Assembly (NCBI GenBank): GCA_002104895.1
Contig: MCFG01000448.1
Location: 1-51,216 of the forward strand
Length of the DNA stretch: 51,216 bases
DNA from: Anaeromyces robustus
Lineage: Eukaryota > Neocallimastigomycota > Neocallimastigomycetes > Neocallimastigales > Neocallimastigaceae
Direction of reading: 5' to 3'
In this document: in pieces, positions 10,556 through 20,000 of the stretch
Numbering within the stretch: position 1 is the stretch's first letter
Layout: every line of letters begins with the position of its first letter
Notes under the pieces: generated by a model
The model's input: the letters and a program-made list of their open reading frames with translations, nothing else
The model's database searches: none
Told to the model about the DNA's origin: nothing
Translations under genes and position numbers: made by a program

Positions 10556-12178
10556 ATGTCTCGTTATTTCGCTTTCACTTTAAACTCATACTCAGAAGAT
10601 GATGAGTTAGCTTTACAAACCTTTGCCAAAAACCCAAGAGTAATGCATCTACTTTATGGCAAAGAAGTTGCTCCTACCACCGGTACTAACCATCTTCAAG
10701 GATGCTTCTGTTTAGTGAAAAAAACCAAATTATTAACTATAAAAAATTTTATTGGACTTCGTCAACTCCATATCGAGCCTTGTAAAAAAGTTTACGAGGC
10801 TAACTTAAAATACTGCCAAAAATCCGGATTAGTCTGGCAATGGCCTTTGGAATTCATCAGAGAAGAAAAAAATGACAACAAACAAACATACGCCCAAGCT
10901 ATCGAACTCGCCAAACAAGGAAGGTTTAATGAAATTGCCGCCGATAAACTACTAAAGTATGACAACAAATTTAAGAAAATTTACGCTGAAACAGTAGCAA
11001 ATGTTGAAACACTATACTTCAATAACAAATTTGGAGACTTTTTCAAAGATTTTAATATATTTATTTACGGTCCTACTGGAACAGGCAAATCTTTCAGAAT
11101 TGATCAAATCATTTATATTTTAAACGAATTTTGGAAGATATACTGTAAAAATACCCATAAAGAATATCATCCATTTAGAAGTTACAAAAAAAATAGAAAC
11201 AAGTGGTGGGATGATTATATGGGTGAAGAAATATGCATTATAGAAGAATTGGAACCAAACTGGTGCCAAATGGCCGCTTCAAATTTGAAAACATGGTTTG
11301 ACCAATATTCATTCCCAGGTGAAATAAAAGGAAGTAGCATATCCAAAATCAGACCTTTATTTTGGATTCTCACAAGCAATTACTCCTTAGAACAACTTTT
11401 TACAAACAAAGATGGTAAACTTATCGAAGAAGACTACAAACCACTCAAAAGAAGACTATATATTGTTAAAACAAACAATATACATGATGACATCAACTGG
11501 CCTAAACTAGATAGAATAGCTTATTATTTTGATACAATAGAAAATGTTAAATTTGAAATAAACTCACAATACAAAAATATATTTGATAAATATATGAGAA
11601 GTTACAATATTTATAAACAAAATATTATCGAAAATGAAAACAATCCATTATTCAATACCTACAATGAAATTTCAAGTATTGAATGTGAACAAGGATCTGA
11701 ACCAAGAGTCCTATTAACGGATGAAGAATCAACAAATGAACCCATCTTATTAGATACAATCGATGATGAAGGTACATCTACAGAAAATGATTGGCCACTT
11801 TGCAAAATATGTTGCCAAAATGATATAGCCAACTCCTATGAAGAAAGATGTGAAGAATGCATCAATAAAGGTCTTGTTTACAGACCAGATATAGAACCTG
11901 CCTACAAAAACAATGAATACTTCGATCAATTATTAGAAAGTGCATACAAAGTTCAGGATGCACACAAACAACAAAAAAAATTTAATTCACAAATTTACCA
12001 TGTAAATATAGTAACCGATTTTATATGGGATAAACCTGAAGAAAATAATGAATTAAACATGTATAAAATTATGATCAAAGATTTCAATTTAAAAATAAAA
12101 AATTCCAGAAGAAAAATCTCTGCAATTCAAAAAGAATTGTCTAAATTGAGATTACACTCTAATATATTGTCAATATAA
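10556..12178 (+). CDS. rep: CRESS-DNA virus-type replication initiator (Rep), fossil copy 1, looks whole
   Basis: Rolling-circle replication initiator with an HUH endonuclease and a superfamily 3 helicase, 540 residues. The endonuclease motifs are I FTLNSY (7-12), II HLQG (46-49) and III YCQK with the catalytic Tyr86. The helicase has Walker A GPTGTGKS (172-179), WWDDY (217-221), Walker B CIIEEL (227-232), motif C ILTSN (271-275) and KRRL (298-301). Circovirus-like Reps are usually about 300 residues, so the last 200 residues are extra. They hold an acidic/Asn-rich region and CxxC(416-419)-x12-CxxC(432-435), a possible zinc-binding cluster. The stem-loop at 10,309-10,362 and the conserved leader sit directly upstream. 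No capsid gene is next to it. The reading looks whole. As part of a genome-embedded virus-like copy it could be inert or kept by the host; expression cannot be judged here. Confidence 0.92.
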   Translation: MSRYFAFTLNSYSEDDELALQTFAKNPRVMHLLYGKEVAPTTGTNHLQGCFCLVKKTKLLTIKNFIGLRQLHIEPCKKVYEANLKYCQKSGLVWQWPLEFIREEKNDNKQTYAQAIELAKQGRFNEIAADKLLKYDNKFKKIYAETVANVETLYFNNKFGDFFKDFNIFIYGPTGTGKSFRIDQIIYILNEFWKIYCKNTHKEYHPFRSYKKNRNKWWDDYMGEEICIIEELEPNWCQMAASNLKTWFDQYSFPGEIKGSSISKIRPLFWILTSNYSLEQLFTNKDGKLIEEDYKPLKRRLYIVKTNNIHDDINWPKLDRIAYYFDTIENVKFEINSQYKNIFDKYMRSYNIYKQNIIENENNPLFNTYNEISSIECEQGSEPRVLLTDEESTNEPILLDTIDDEGTSTENDWPLCKICCQNDIANSYEERCEECINKGLVYRPDIEPAYKNNEYFDQLLESAYKVQDAHKQQKKFNSQIYHVNIVTDFIWDKPEENNELNMYKIMIKDFNLKIKNSRRKISAIQKELSKLRLHSNILSI

Positions 12179-12323
12179 TAGTGCAAAAACTTAACTGATA
12201 CATTTGCACTACGTAATTAAATTAACGTATTAAATTAACGTATTAGAAAATATTATATATAAACTAAAATTTTTTCCTATTTTCATCTTTATAAGATTTA
12301 TTATTTTTTAAAAATATATTACA
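12157..12323 (+). repeat. Rep upstream direct repeat, second copy
   Basis: Second copy of the leader repeat described at 10,391, overlapping the last 22 bases of Rep copy 1. Hairpin arms are at 12,181-12,187 and 12,203-12,209, and AAATTAACGTATT is doubled. The TAGTATTAC stem-loop is not repeated here. Confidence 0.85.
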
Positions 12324-13392
12324 ATGTCTCGTTACTTTGCCTTCACTTTAAATAATTATACTGAAACTAATGAACAAACACTTCAAGACTTTGCCAAGAA
12401 TAGCAGAGTAATGCATTTACTCTACGGCAAAGAAACAGCTCCTACTACTGGTATTCCACATCTTCAAGGCTGTTTCTGCTTACACAAAAAAACTAAATTA
12501 GTAACAATTAAAAATTTTATCGGTATTAGAGAGCTTCATATAGAACCATGCAAAAAGGTTTATGAAGCTAATCTTAAATATTGTAAAAAATCAGGACAAG
12601 TTTGGCAATGGCCTTTAGAGTTTATCAAGGAAGAAACTCCTGATAATAAACAAACTTACGCTAAAGCAATTGAACTGGCCAAACAAGGAAGATTCGACGA
12701 AATAGCCGCTGATAAACTTATAAAATACGATTATAAGTTCAAAAAAATTTACGCTGAAAACCTCGCAAACTCAGTAGAAACACTATATTTCCAAAACAAA
12801 TACGGGGACTTCTTCAAGGACTTCAATATTTTAATCTACGGTCCAACAGGAACCGGTAAATCTTTTAGAATTGAACAAATTGTTTATATTCTAAATGAAT
12901 TTTGGAAAATCTACTGCAATAACACCAACAAAGAATATCACCCACTAAGAAATTACAAAAAAAATAGAAACAAGTGGTGGGATGATTATATGGGCGAAGA
13001 AATCTGTATAATCGAGGAATTGGAACCTACTTGGTGTCAAATGGCCGCTTCAAATTTAAAAACCTGGTTTGATCAATACAGTTTTCCAGGTGAAATAAAA
13101 GGTAGTAGTATATCCAAAATTAGACCTCCATTTTGGATACTAACAAGTAACTACTCCTTAGAACAACTATTCACAAATAAAGAAGGAAAATTATTAGAAG
13201 ACTACAAACCACTAAAAAGAAGACTATACGTGGTTAAAACTAATAATATTTATGACGATATATAATGGCCCAAGTTAGAAAGAATCGCTTATTATTTTGA
13301 CACTATAGAAAGTGTCAAATTCGAAATTAACCAAAAACACAAAATTATATTCAACAAATATATACAATCCTATAACATATATAATCTTTAAA
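12324..13392 (+). pseudogene. rep: CRESS-DNA virus-type Rep, fossil copy 2, broken
   Basis: Same family as the gene at 10,556 and about 87% identical to it in protein by eye over the first 310 residues. It keeps the endonuclease motifs FTLNNY, HLQG and YCKK, and the helicase motifs GPTGTGKS, CIIEEL and ILTSN. Many nucleotide differences between the copies are at third codon positions, for example in the first 11 codons. The two therefore diverged while the protein was under constraint, either as virus lineages or after a selected duplication. This copy is broken and lacks most of the C-terminal extension. After it (13,400-13,680) only T-rich non-coding DNA is seen. Confidence 0.9.
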
Positions 13393-13681
13393 TATAAATG
13401 AAAAATATTATAAAATATTAAATAAAATAAAAGACTTTGAAAAAATATGATTTTTGTTTGTTTGTAAAAGTTAATGAATAACTTGAATCTTTCTTTTTTA
13501 AATTTTTTTTTTTGTATTCTTTTGTATTTTTTTTTTCAATTCTTTGATTTTATTATAATTTTTTTAATTATTTTTATTTCATTTTATTTCATTTTTTAAT
13601 TTGTAATTATTAATTATAATTTTTAATTATTATTTATTTATTTATTCATTTATTTAATATATAAAATTTCATGCGCCACAG

Positions 13682-13711
13682 ATTCCGAAATGCACAATTC
13701 CGAAATGCACC
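13682..13711 (-). repeat. Two-fold 15-bp repeat, right flank of the CRESS segment
   Basis: Two units of ATTCCGAAATGCAC plus one base, preceded by ATGCGCCACA and followed by ACATTCATTT. It is a direct counterpart of the three-fold block at 10,107-10,161. Confidence 0.75.
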
Positions 13712-13718
13712 ACATTCA

Positions 13719-13793
13719 TTTATTTTTGATAAATGTGGCTATAAAATATTTTATCATCAAGCCACATACAATAATGTACGATTCTGAAATGCA
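13719..13793 (-). repeat. Terminal repeat arm, reverse complement of 6173-6247
   Basis: A 75-base near-perfect reverse complement of the arm at 6167-6247, with two mismatches noted (near 13,778 and 13,785). It includes the internal hairpin GTGGCTATAAAATATTTTAT..AGCCAC. With 6167 it encloses the nested MULE and CRESS material. Confidence 0.8.
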
Positions 13794-13799
13794 CGATTC

Positions 13800-15071
13800 C
13801 GTAATTAATACGTGTAGCAACATATTAGTATATTTAATAATAATGAAATTATTAAATATTAAATTCATATTTTATTAATAATTTTAATATTTTATATTTT
13901 ATATTTTATATTTTTACTAAATATTTTATTTTAAAAATTATTCAAATTATTATATTTTAATATATTATTAATATAGTCGAATTATATATTAAAATTGATT
14001 ATATTTATATTGATAATTTATTTTAAATTATTAAAATTATATAGTTTTATATATTATATTATTTATATATTATAATTAATATTATTAAAATATTTATATA
14101 TTAATTATTATTTATATATATAATATTATTATATTTATACTATATATTAAATTATATTTTATATATACTATTAATATTATATTAAATATAAAAATTTATT
14201 AATAATAACAATATTAAATAATTGTAAAAAGGACTTTTAAAAATTATTAAAATAAATAAATAAAATAATAAATAAGATATTAAAATACAAAAAGATACCA
14301 TATTTCGACTACAACATAAAATTTACTCATATCAATATGGTGATCATGTGATAATTTGGGGTCAAAATTAATTTGATCCAGGGATCAAAAAAAAATTTTT
14401 TTGTGTAACATAAAAAAATATAAAAGGAAACTGGTCTAACTTGAGTCTGAAATAATAACATTAAATATATTTCAGACTCATGTCAAACTTCAATTTTAAT
14501 AAATTATTAATTAAAGTTAAAAAGTAAAAAAAAAAAAAATTATTTTTTACATTATACTTTATTTTTTAATAAAAATCTTTTATTAATATTAATAAGAAAA
14601 ATAATAATAAAGATGAATAAAAACACACTTTTCAAAATTAAAGAAAGTTTTACTTATTTATATTTTTTCGAAAATTACAAAAAATTATAAATTTTTAAAA
14701 TATTAAAAAATACGTTTATGAGACTCTGTGTTTAACACAAATATTAAAACCCGCTTGGAATGCCTTTTTCAGTATACCAGGCTGGAAAGATGTTTAATAA
14801 TGATAGTGTTGGATATAGAGAATAAATTAAAATGTAAATTTAAAAATTATAACAAATAAATTAATTTATTTATTATTTCAGTACTTACCTATTGTGTTAA
14901 CAAATCAACAAGTATATAATTTATTTATATATTTGTTATAATAATAAATAAATCATATTATTAAAATCTAATTTTAAATTTTTAATTTTATATATGTAAC
15001 ATTAAATTTATAATAATACATAATAATATTAATAATAATGGATATTTGAAATAGCACTTAATAAGTTAAAA
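13800..15071. other. Non-coding AT-rich interval with two perfect palindromes
   Basis: No gene recognised. TTTGATCCAGGGATCAAA (14,372-14,389) is an 8-bp stem with a two-base loop. GAGTCTGAAATA (14,444-14,455) pairs exactly with TATTTCAGACTC (14,468-14,479). Near 14,740 a short reading KPAWNAFFSIPGWKD stands out from the AT background but is too short to assign. Confidence 0.5.
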
Positions 15072-15576
15072 ATGAAAGTCTTTATCATTTTAATAATTAG
15101 TTTAATTAGTATCAATGTTGTTTTAAATTCACTCAACTAATTAGAAATATTAAAGAAATTTGTTTCATTTGATGAAATAAAATGAGACAAAAAGAAGGTA
15201 TGACAGATGAATTGGTAACTTTTATAGTAAAGCAATCGAATTTTTAAAACACCGTTAAAAACAACATTACTTCTGTAGAAAAGTTTATTCTTTTCATGGA
15301 GATTATACTAAATATCTTTTAAGTGAAGTTAGTGATTTATCCTATGATAATAATTTAGTCAAGAGAGATAGTTGCAGTTTTTTTGAAGCGTTAACTTGTA
15401 TTGGTTCATTCGGTGTTTTTGTTACTGCTTGTGCGACTGTTGCAGGGCTCTTATTATTGTTAAAATTTTCAAATTTAATAATAATTTGTTATATCTTTTT
15501 TCTTATTATTATTATTATTATCAGTCGTGTAATTAGTATTTTTATTATATATATATTTTTTTTATTTTCTTTTTAA
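15072..15576 (+). pseudogene. Decayed gene for a small secreted, probably Kex2-processed peptide
   Basis: No family recognised. At 15,072 a start is followed by MKVFIILIISLISINVV, a typical hydrophobic signal peptide, then an early stop at about 15,138. A different frame (15,181-15,576) continues with FYSKAIEFLKH, then DYTKYLLSEVSDLSYDN. Next come a Lys-Arg pair and a Cys/Gly/Ala-rich segment, DSCSFFEALTCIGSFGVF followed by VTACATVAG, around 15,370-15,445. The last part is hydrophobic and low-complexity. In-frame stops at 15,208 and 15,256 and one frame change separate the parts. It could be a dead host gene or a gene with small introns I cannot define. Signal peptide, pro-region, KR and Cys-rich mature part resemble fungal secreted pre-pro-peptides. 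It is the only host-like coding sequence seen in the window. Confidence 0.4.
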
Positions 15577-15690
15577 GTGTCTAAAATAATTAAAATGAAT
15601 TACATAGTTTATTAACATTGAAGTTCAAAGTTTAAGCTATTAATACTTTTAATATTTATCTATAAAATATTAAAGAAATATAAATGTAAC

Positions 15691-15981
15691 TGTTAGAAAT
15701 AAAGTTTAATATATATTAATATATAATAAATATTATAATAAATATTATGTTTATTCTTATATAGTTATAAATATTTAAGTATCATAAAAATATTGTTAAT
15801 GTATAAATTTATTTTATTAAAATGTACAGAGTGGCGTATTATTACATCACCTGATATATATGATTAATATATGTAAAATTATTATAGATAGTTAATATAA
15901 AATGTTTACTAATAATGTAATTATTAATATGTGGGTTCTTAATAAATAAAATATAAAATATTAATTAATCAAATTCTAAGA
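15691..15981 (+). repeat. 5' LTR of the copia element
   Basis: 291 bases from TGTTAGAAAT to TTCTAAGA, matching the 3' LTR without a difference that I could see. Shortly after it, GAGTCTCATGGACTC forms a small palindrome near 15,987-16,001. A primer-binding site starting TGG may lie there, but I cannot assign the tRNA. Confidence 0.95.
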
Positions 15982-16059
15982 GATTAAGAGTCTCATGGAC
16001 TCAAATTATTTTTAAATAATAAAAGGAATATTATATAATAATAAATTAAAAATTAAAAA

Positions 16060-17040
16060 ATGAGTAATAAAGAAGGAAACGGTACAAAGGACCTATTAGA
16101 TGGTTCTAATTTCAAAACCTGGAAACAACAATTATATCTGTTATTAAAGGAAGAAGATTTAACTCAATTTATTTATGATAAAAAATTAAAGAAAATTTCA
16201 AAAGACAATATAGCTGAAGATGACTTAAAAAAACATATTCCAGTGGATGGAATTAATAATTTATTTTATGAAAAATCTGTCACTAAAGATATGGTTAAAA
16301 AAGATGCTAAAACTAAAAAAATTTTAATGAATAGCATCAAAAATGATTTGGCAGTAAATATTGATTTCATATCATCAACAGCATATGAAATCTATAATTT
16401 AATAAAAGGAATTAATTTAAGTGATGACAATGATAGAATAGAGGAAATAAAAAATTATTTAAATTCAATGAGATTCAATGAGAATCAAGATATTCCTCTA
16501 TCAATATTTATTTCAAATATGAATATGAAATTCAATGAATTAGAACAATTAAAATCCCCTTTAAAAGATTCAGAAAAATTTGATTATTTATATAATTCTA
16601 TCCCAGAAGAATTAGCAATCAAAACTAATATAATAGACCATCAAGAAAACTGGGAAGAAACAACAAATTATTTAATAAAAACACATCAACAATTAAAAAG
16701 ATTAAAAGAGAAAAAATTAAAGCAGTTAGATGTAGAATCAAATAGTGTAAATGTATCATCTAATAAAAAATATAGTAATTATAATAGTAATTATAATAAT
16801 AATTATAATAATTATAATAATAATTATAAAAATACAAAATTTAATAAATTTAATAATAATAATAATAAATATAAAAATAAAAATAATTATAATAAAAATA
16901 ATCATGATAATAATAATAAAATAATTAAATGTAAAAATTGTGGTAAATTAGGACACACAATATATACTTGTAGATTTAAAAACTATAAGAAAAATAATAA
17001 AAATTTTAAACAAAATAACGGGAGGCAAGAAAATAAATAA
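16060..17040 (+). CDS. gag: Copia gag polyprotein
   Basis: Structural protein that forms the virus-like particle and packages element RNA, 326 residues. The central region (about 60-220) resembles the copia gag domain. Near the C terminus is an Asn/Lys/Tyr-rich stretch, then one zinc knuckle KCKNCGKLGHTIYTC (CX2CX4HX4C). The start follows the 5' LTR by 78 bases. Its last 89 bases overlap the open pol frame, which is shifted by +1. Confidence 0.93.
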   Translation: MSNKEGNGTKDLLDGSNFKTWKQQLYLLLKEEDLTQFIYDKKLKKISKDNIAEDDLKKHIPVDGINNLFYEKSVTKDMVKKDAKTKKILMNSIKNDLAVNIDFISSTAYEIYNLIKGINLSDDNDRIEEIKNYLNSMRFNENQDIPLSIFISNMNMKFNELEQLKSPLKDSEKFDYLYNSIPEELAIKTNIIDHQENWEETTNYLIKTHQQLKRLKEKKLKQLDVESNSVNVSSNKKYSNYNSNYNNNYNNYNNNYKNTKFNKFNNNNNKYKNKNNYNKNNHDNNNKIIKCKNCGKLGHTIYTCRFKNYKKNNKNFKQNNGRQENK

Positions 17041-20000
17041 CTCCTATTATAGTACTAGTAATAGTCAATATAATAAGAATATTATTATTGATAAAAATAA
17101 TAATATTATTAAAAATAATAATATTGAAAATAATAATAAAATTAATAAAAATAATAATTTAGAAAATAAAAATAATAATCTTAAAAATAATTGTAAAAAT
17201 AATAATAATAGTATAGATAAATATGAAGAACAATTTTTTGAAGATTATAATGATGCAATTAATGCTGAATCAAGCAATGTTTCATTAAAAAAATCTTCAT
17301 ATAAAAAATTAAAATATTTTTCTTATTATAATAATTTTTCTAATAATAATAATAATAAATATCATGAAAATAAAAATGATTATAAAAATAATTTATATAA
17401 TAAATATAATTATTATAATAAAAATAAATATAATTATTATAATAAAAATAAAAGTAATTACTATATTAAAAATAATAATACCAATTCTTATAAAATTAAA
17501 AATAATAATACACAAGTTAAAAATAATATAAATAAAAGAAATGATACATTAATTCCTTGGACTTTAGATTCAGGTGCCACTTTTCATATGACTGGCAATC
17601 CTGATATTTTAATTGATAAAATAAAATATAGCCAAGATATTTACTTTGCAGATGGAAACAATGTTCGTTCCATTTATAAAGGTACATACAAGGGATATAT
17701 TGGAGATAATAAAATATGTTTAAAAAATGTTTTGTATATCCCTGAATTTAAAAGAAATTTAATATCAATTGATTGTCTTTGTCTACAAAATTTTAAAACT
17801 ATTTTTCAACAAGAAAATAATAAAAACAAAGTATCAATATATAATAAAAATAAAAATAAAATTTATAGTACTTTTTCAAATGACTCAAATACTTATATTA
17901 TTTGGACGTCAAAAAACAAATTTAATTTTAATAATATTAGTAATAATTTAAAAGATAATAATATAAATAGTTTAACAAATACAACAAATAATGACGACGA
18001 AAATTTAGAATTATGGCACCGTCGTCTTGGGCATTTTAATATTAATAATCTTAAAAATACATTAAAGAAAATAAAAATTAATAATAAATGTAAAATTTGT
18101 TCATGCTCGAAATTAAAAAATTTTCCATTTTACAGTGCAGAAAATAAATCAAAGGAACCCTTCGAATTAATACACATGGATACAGTTACAGTTAATGAAA
18201 ATTCTTTATATGGAAATAAATATTTTTTAACAATTTTAGATGATTTTACGCGTTATGGTTGGGTATTCTTCTTAAAATCTAAAACTGAAGTTTTTGATAT
18301 TTTTCTTAATTGGTATAACAAAATTACAAATATTTTTAACAAAAATATTAAATATATAAAAACCGATAACGGTAAAGAATTTTTTAATAATAATTTTAAT
18401 AACTTCTGTAACTTACATGGGATTATTCACCAACATACAGTCCCATATAACCCATCACAAAATGGACGCGTTGAACGTCTTCATGGAACTTTGCTTTCTA
18501 CCGCCAGAGCCATGCTACATGATGCCAAGCTTAGCCATGTTTTTTGGGAAGATGCTGTATCTACAGCAAATTATATTCATAATAGAATTCCTCATAAAGG
18601 TATTAATTTTAAAATTCCTTATGAATTATTATATAACGAAAAAGTTGATTATAATAAATTTAAAGTGTTTGGTTGCCAAGTATTTTTCTTTGTTCCCAAA
18701 CAATTTCGTTCAAAATTATCTAATTCTACTCTTCCAGGTATATTTATTGGTTATGATTCCAATCCTTCTGCTTTTAAAATTTATGATACTACCAATAATA
18801 AAATTATTATTTCGCGTGCCTTAGAATTTTTTGAAGATACTCCAGGTAATTTTTCATCTCCTTCCTCCATTCCAGAAACTATTAATTTTATTCCGTATTA
18901 TGAAATCGGGGGAGATGATGATGATATCGTTTCTATTTCTTCTATAAATACAAATAATAACAATTTAAATAATATAAATAATGACAATTTAAATAATATA
19001 AATAATAACAATTTAAATAATATAAATAATAACAATTTAAATAATACAAATAACAACAATTCAAATAATACAAATAATAACTCAAAAAACAATTTAAATA
19101 ATATAGACACAAATAATAATATAAATAGTACAGATAATAAACTAAACTATGTTAACAATAATTTAAATAATATTAATAATATTCCAAATAATAATAATAA
19201 TTTATATAATAATAATTATTCAAATAATAATAATTTATATAACAATAATTATCTAAATAATAATAATTTATATAACAATGTCAATTACCCAAATAATAAT
19301 TTATATAATTATACAAATAATAATTTATATGATTTATATAACAAAAATTATAATAATAATAATAATATTAATTATTTATTAAACAACAAAAATTTATTAT
19401 ATAATTATCTTTCATATCCTCCTAATAATAATAATTATTTTATTCCAAATTATGCTTATTATCCATATTATCCAAATTATTTTAATCCAACAATTTATGA
19501 AAATAATTTACAAAATAAAAATAATTCATTTGATGAATATTTTGATTACAATAAATACTATAATGTAAATTCAAAAAATCAACTTGATAAAAATAAAAGT
19601 GATAATATTAATAACTTAGAAAATAATTCCATTAACAATTTAAATAATTTAAATCAAAACATTCAACAACAAAATTTAAAGAAAAACAATACTGAAAATA
19701 TATTAAATAAAGAAAATAATATTGAATTAAATAAAAATAAAAACAACAACGAAAATTTAAATAATAATATTGAATCAAATAAAAATAAAAACAATAATGA
19801 AAATTCAAATAATAATATTAATAGAATAAATATGGAAAACAATAGTAAAGTTTTAAATAATAAAATTTTAAATAACAATGAAAACAATAATAATTTAAAC
19901 AAAAATTTAAATAATAATAATTTAAATAATAATTATTTAACAAATAATAACAATAATTTAAATAATAAAAGTATTAATTTAAATAATAATTATGAATCAA

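Noticed and set aside
13690-13878. Small plus-strand gene
   Set aside because: The frame covers the 15-bp repeats and the terminal repeat arm; the apparent protein is a translation of repeats.
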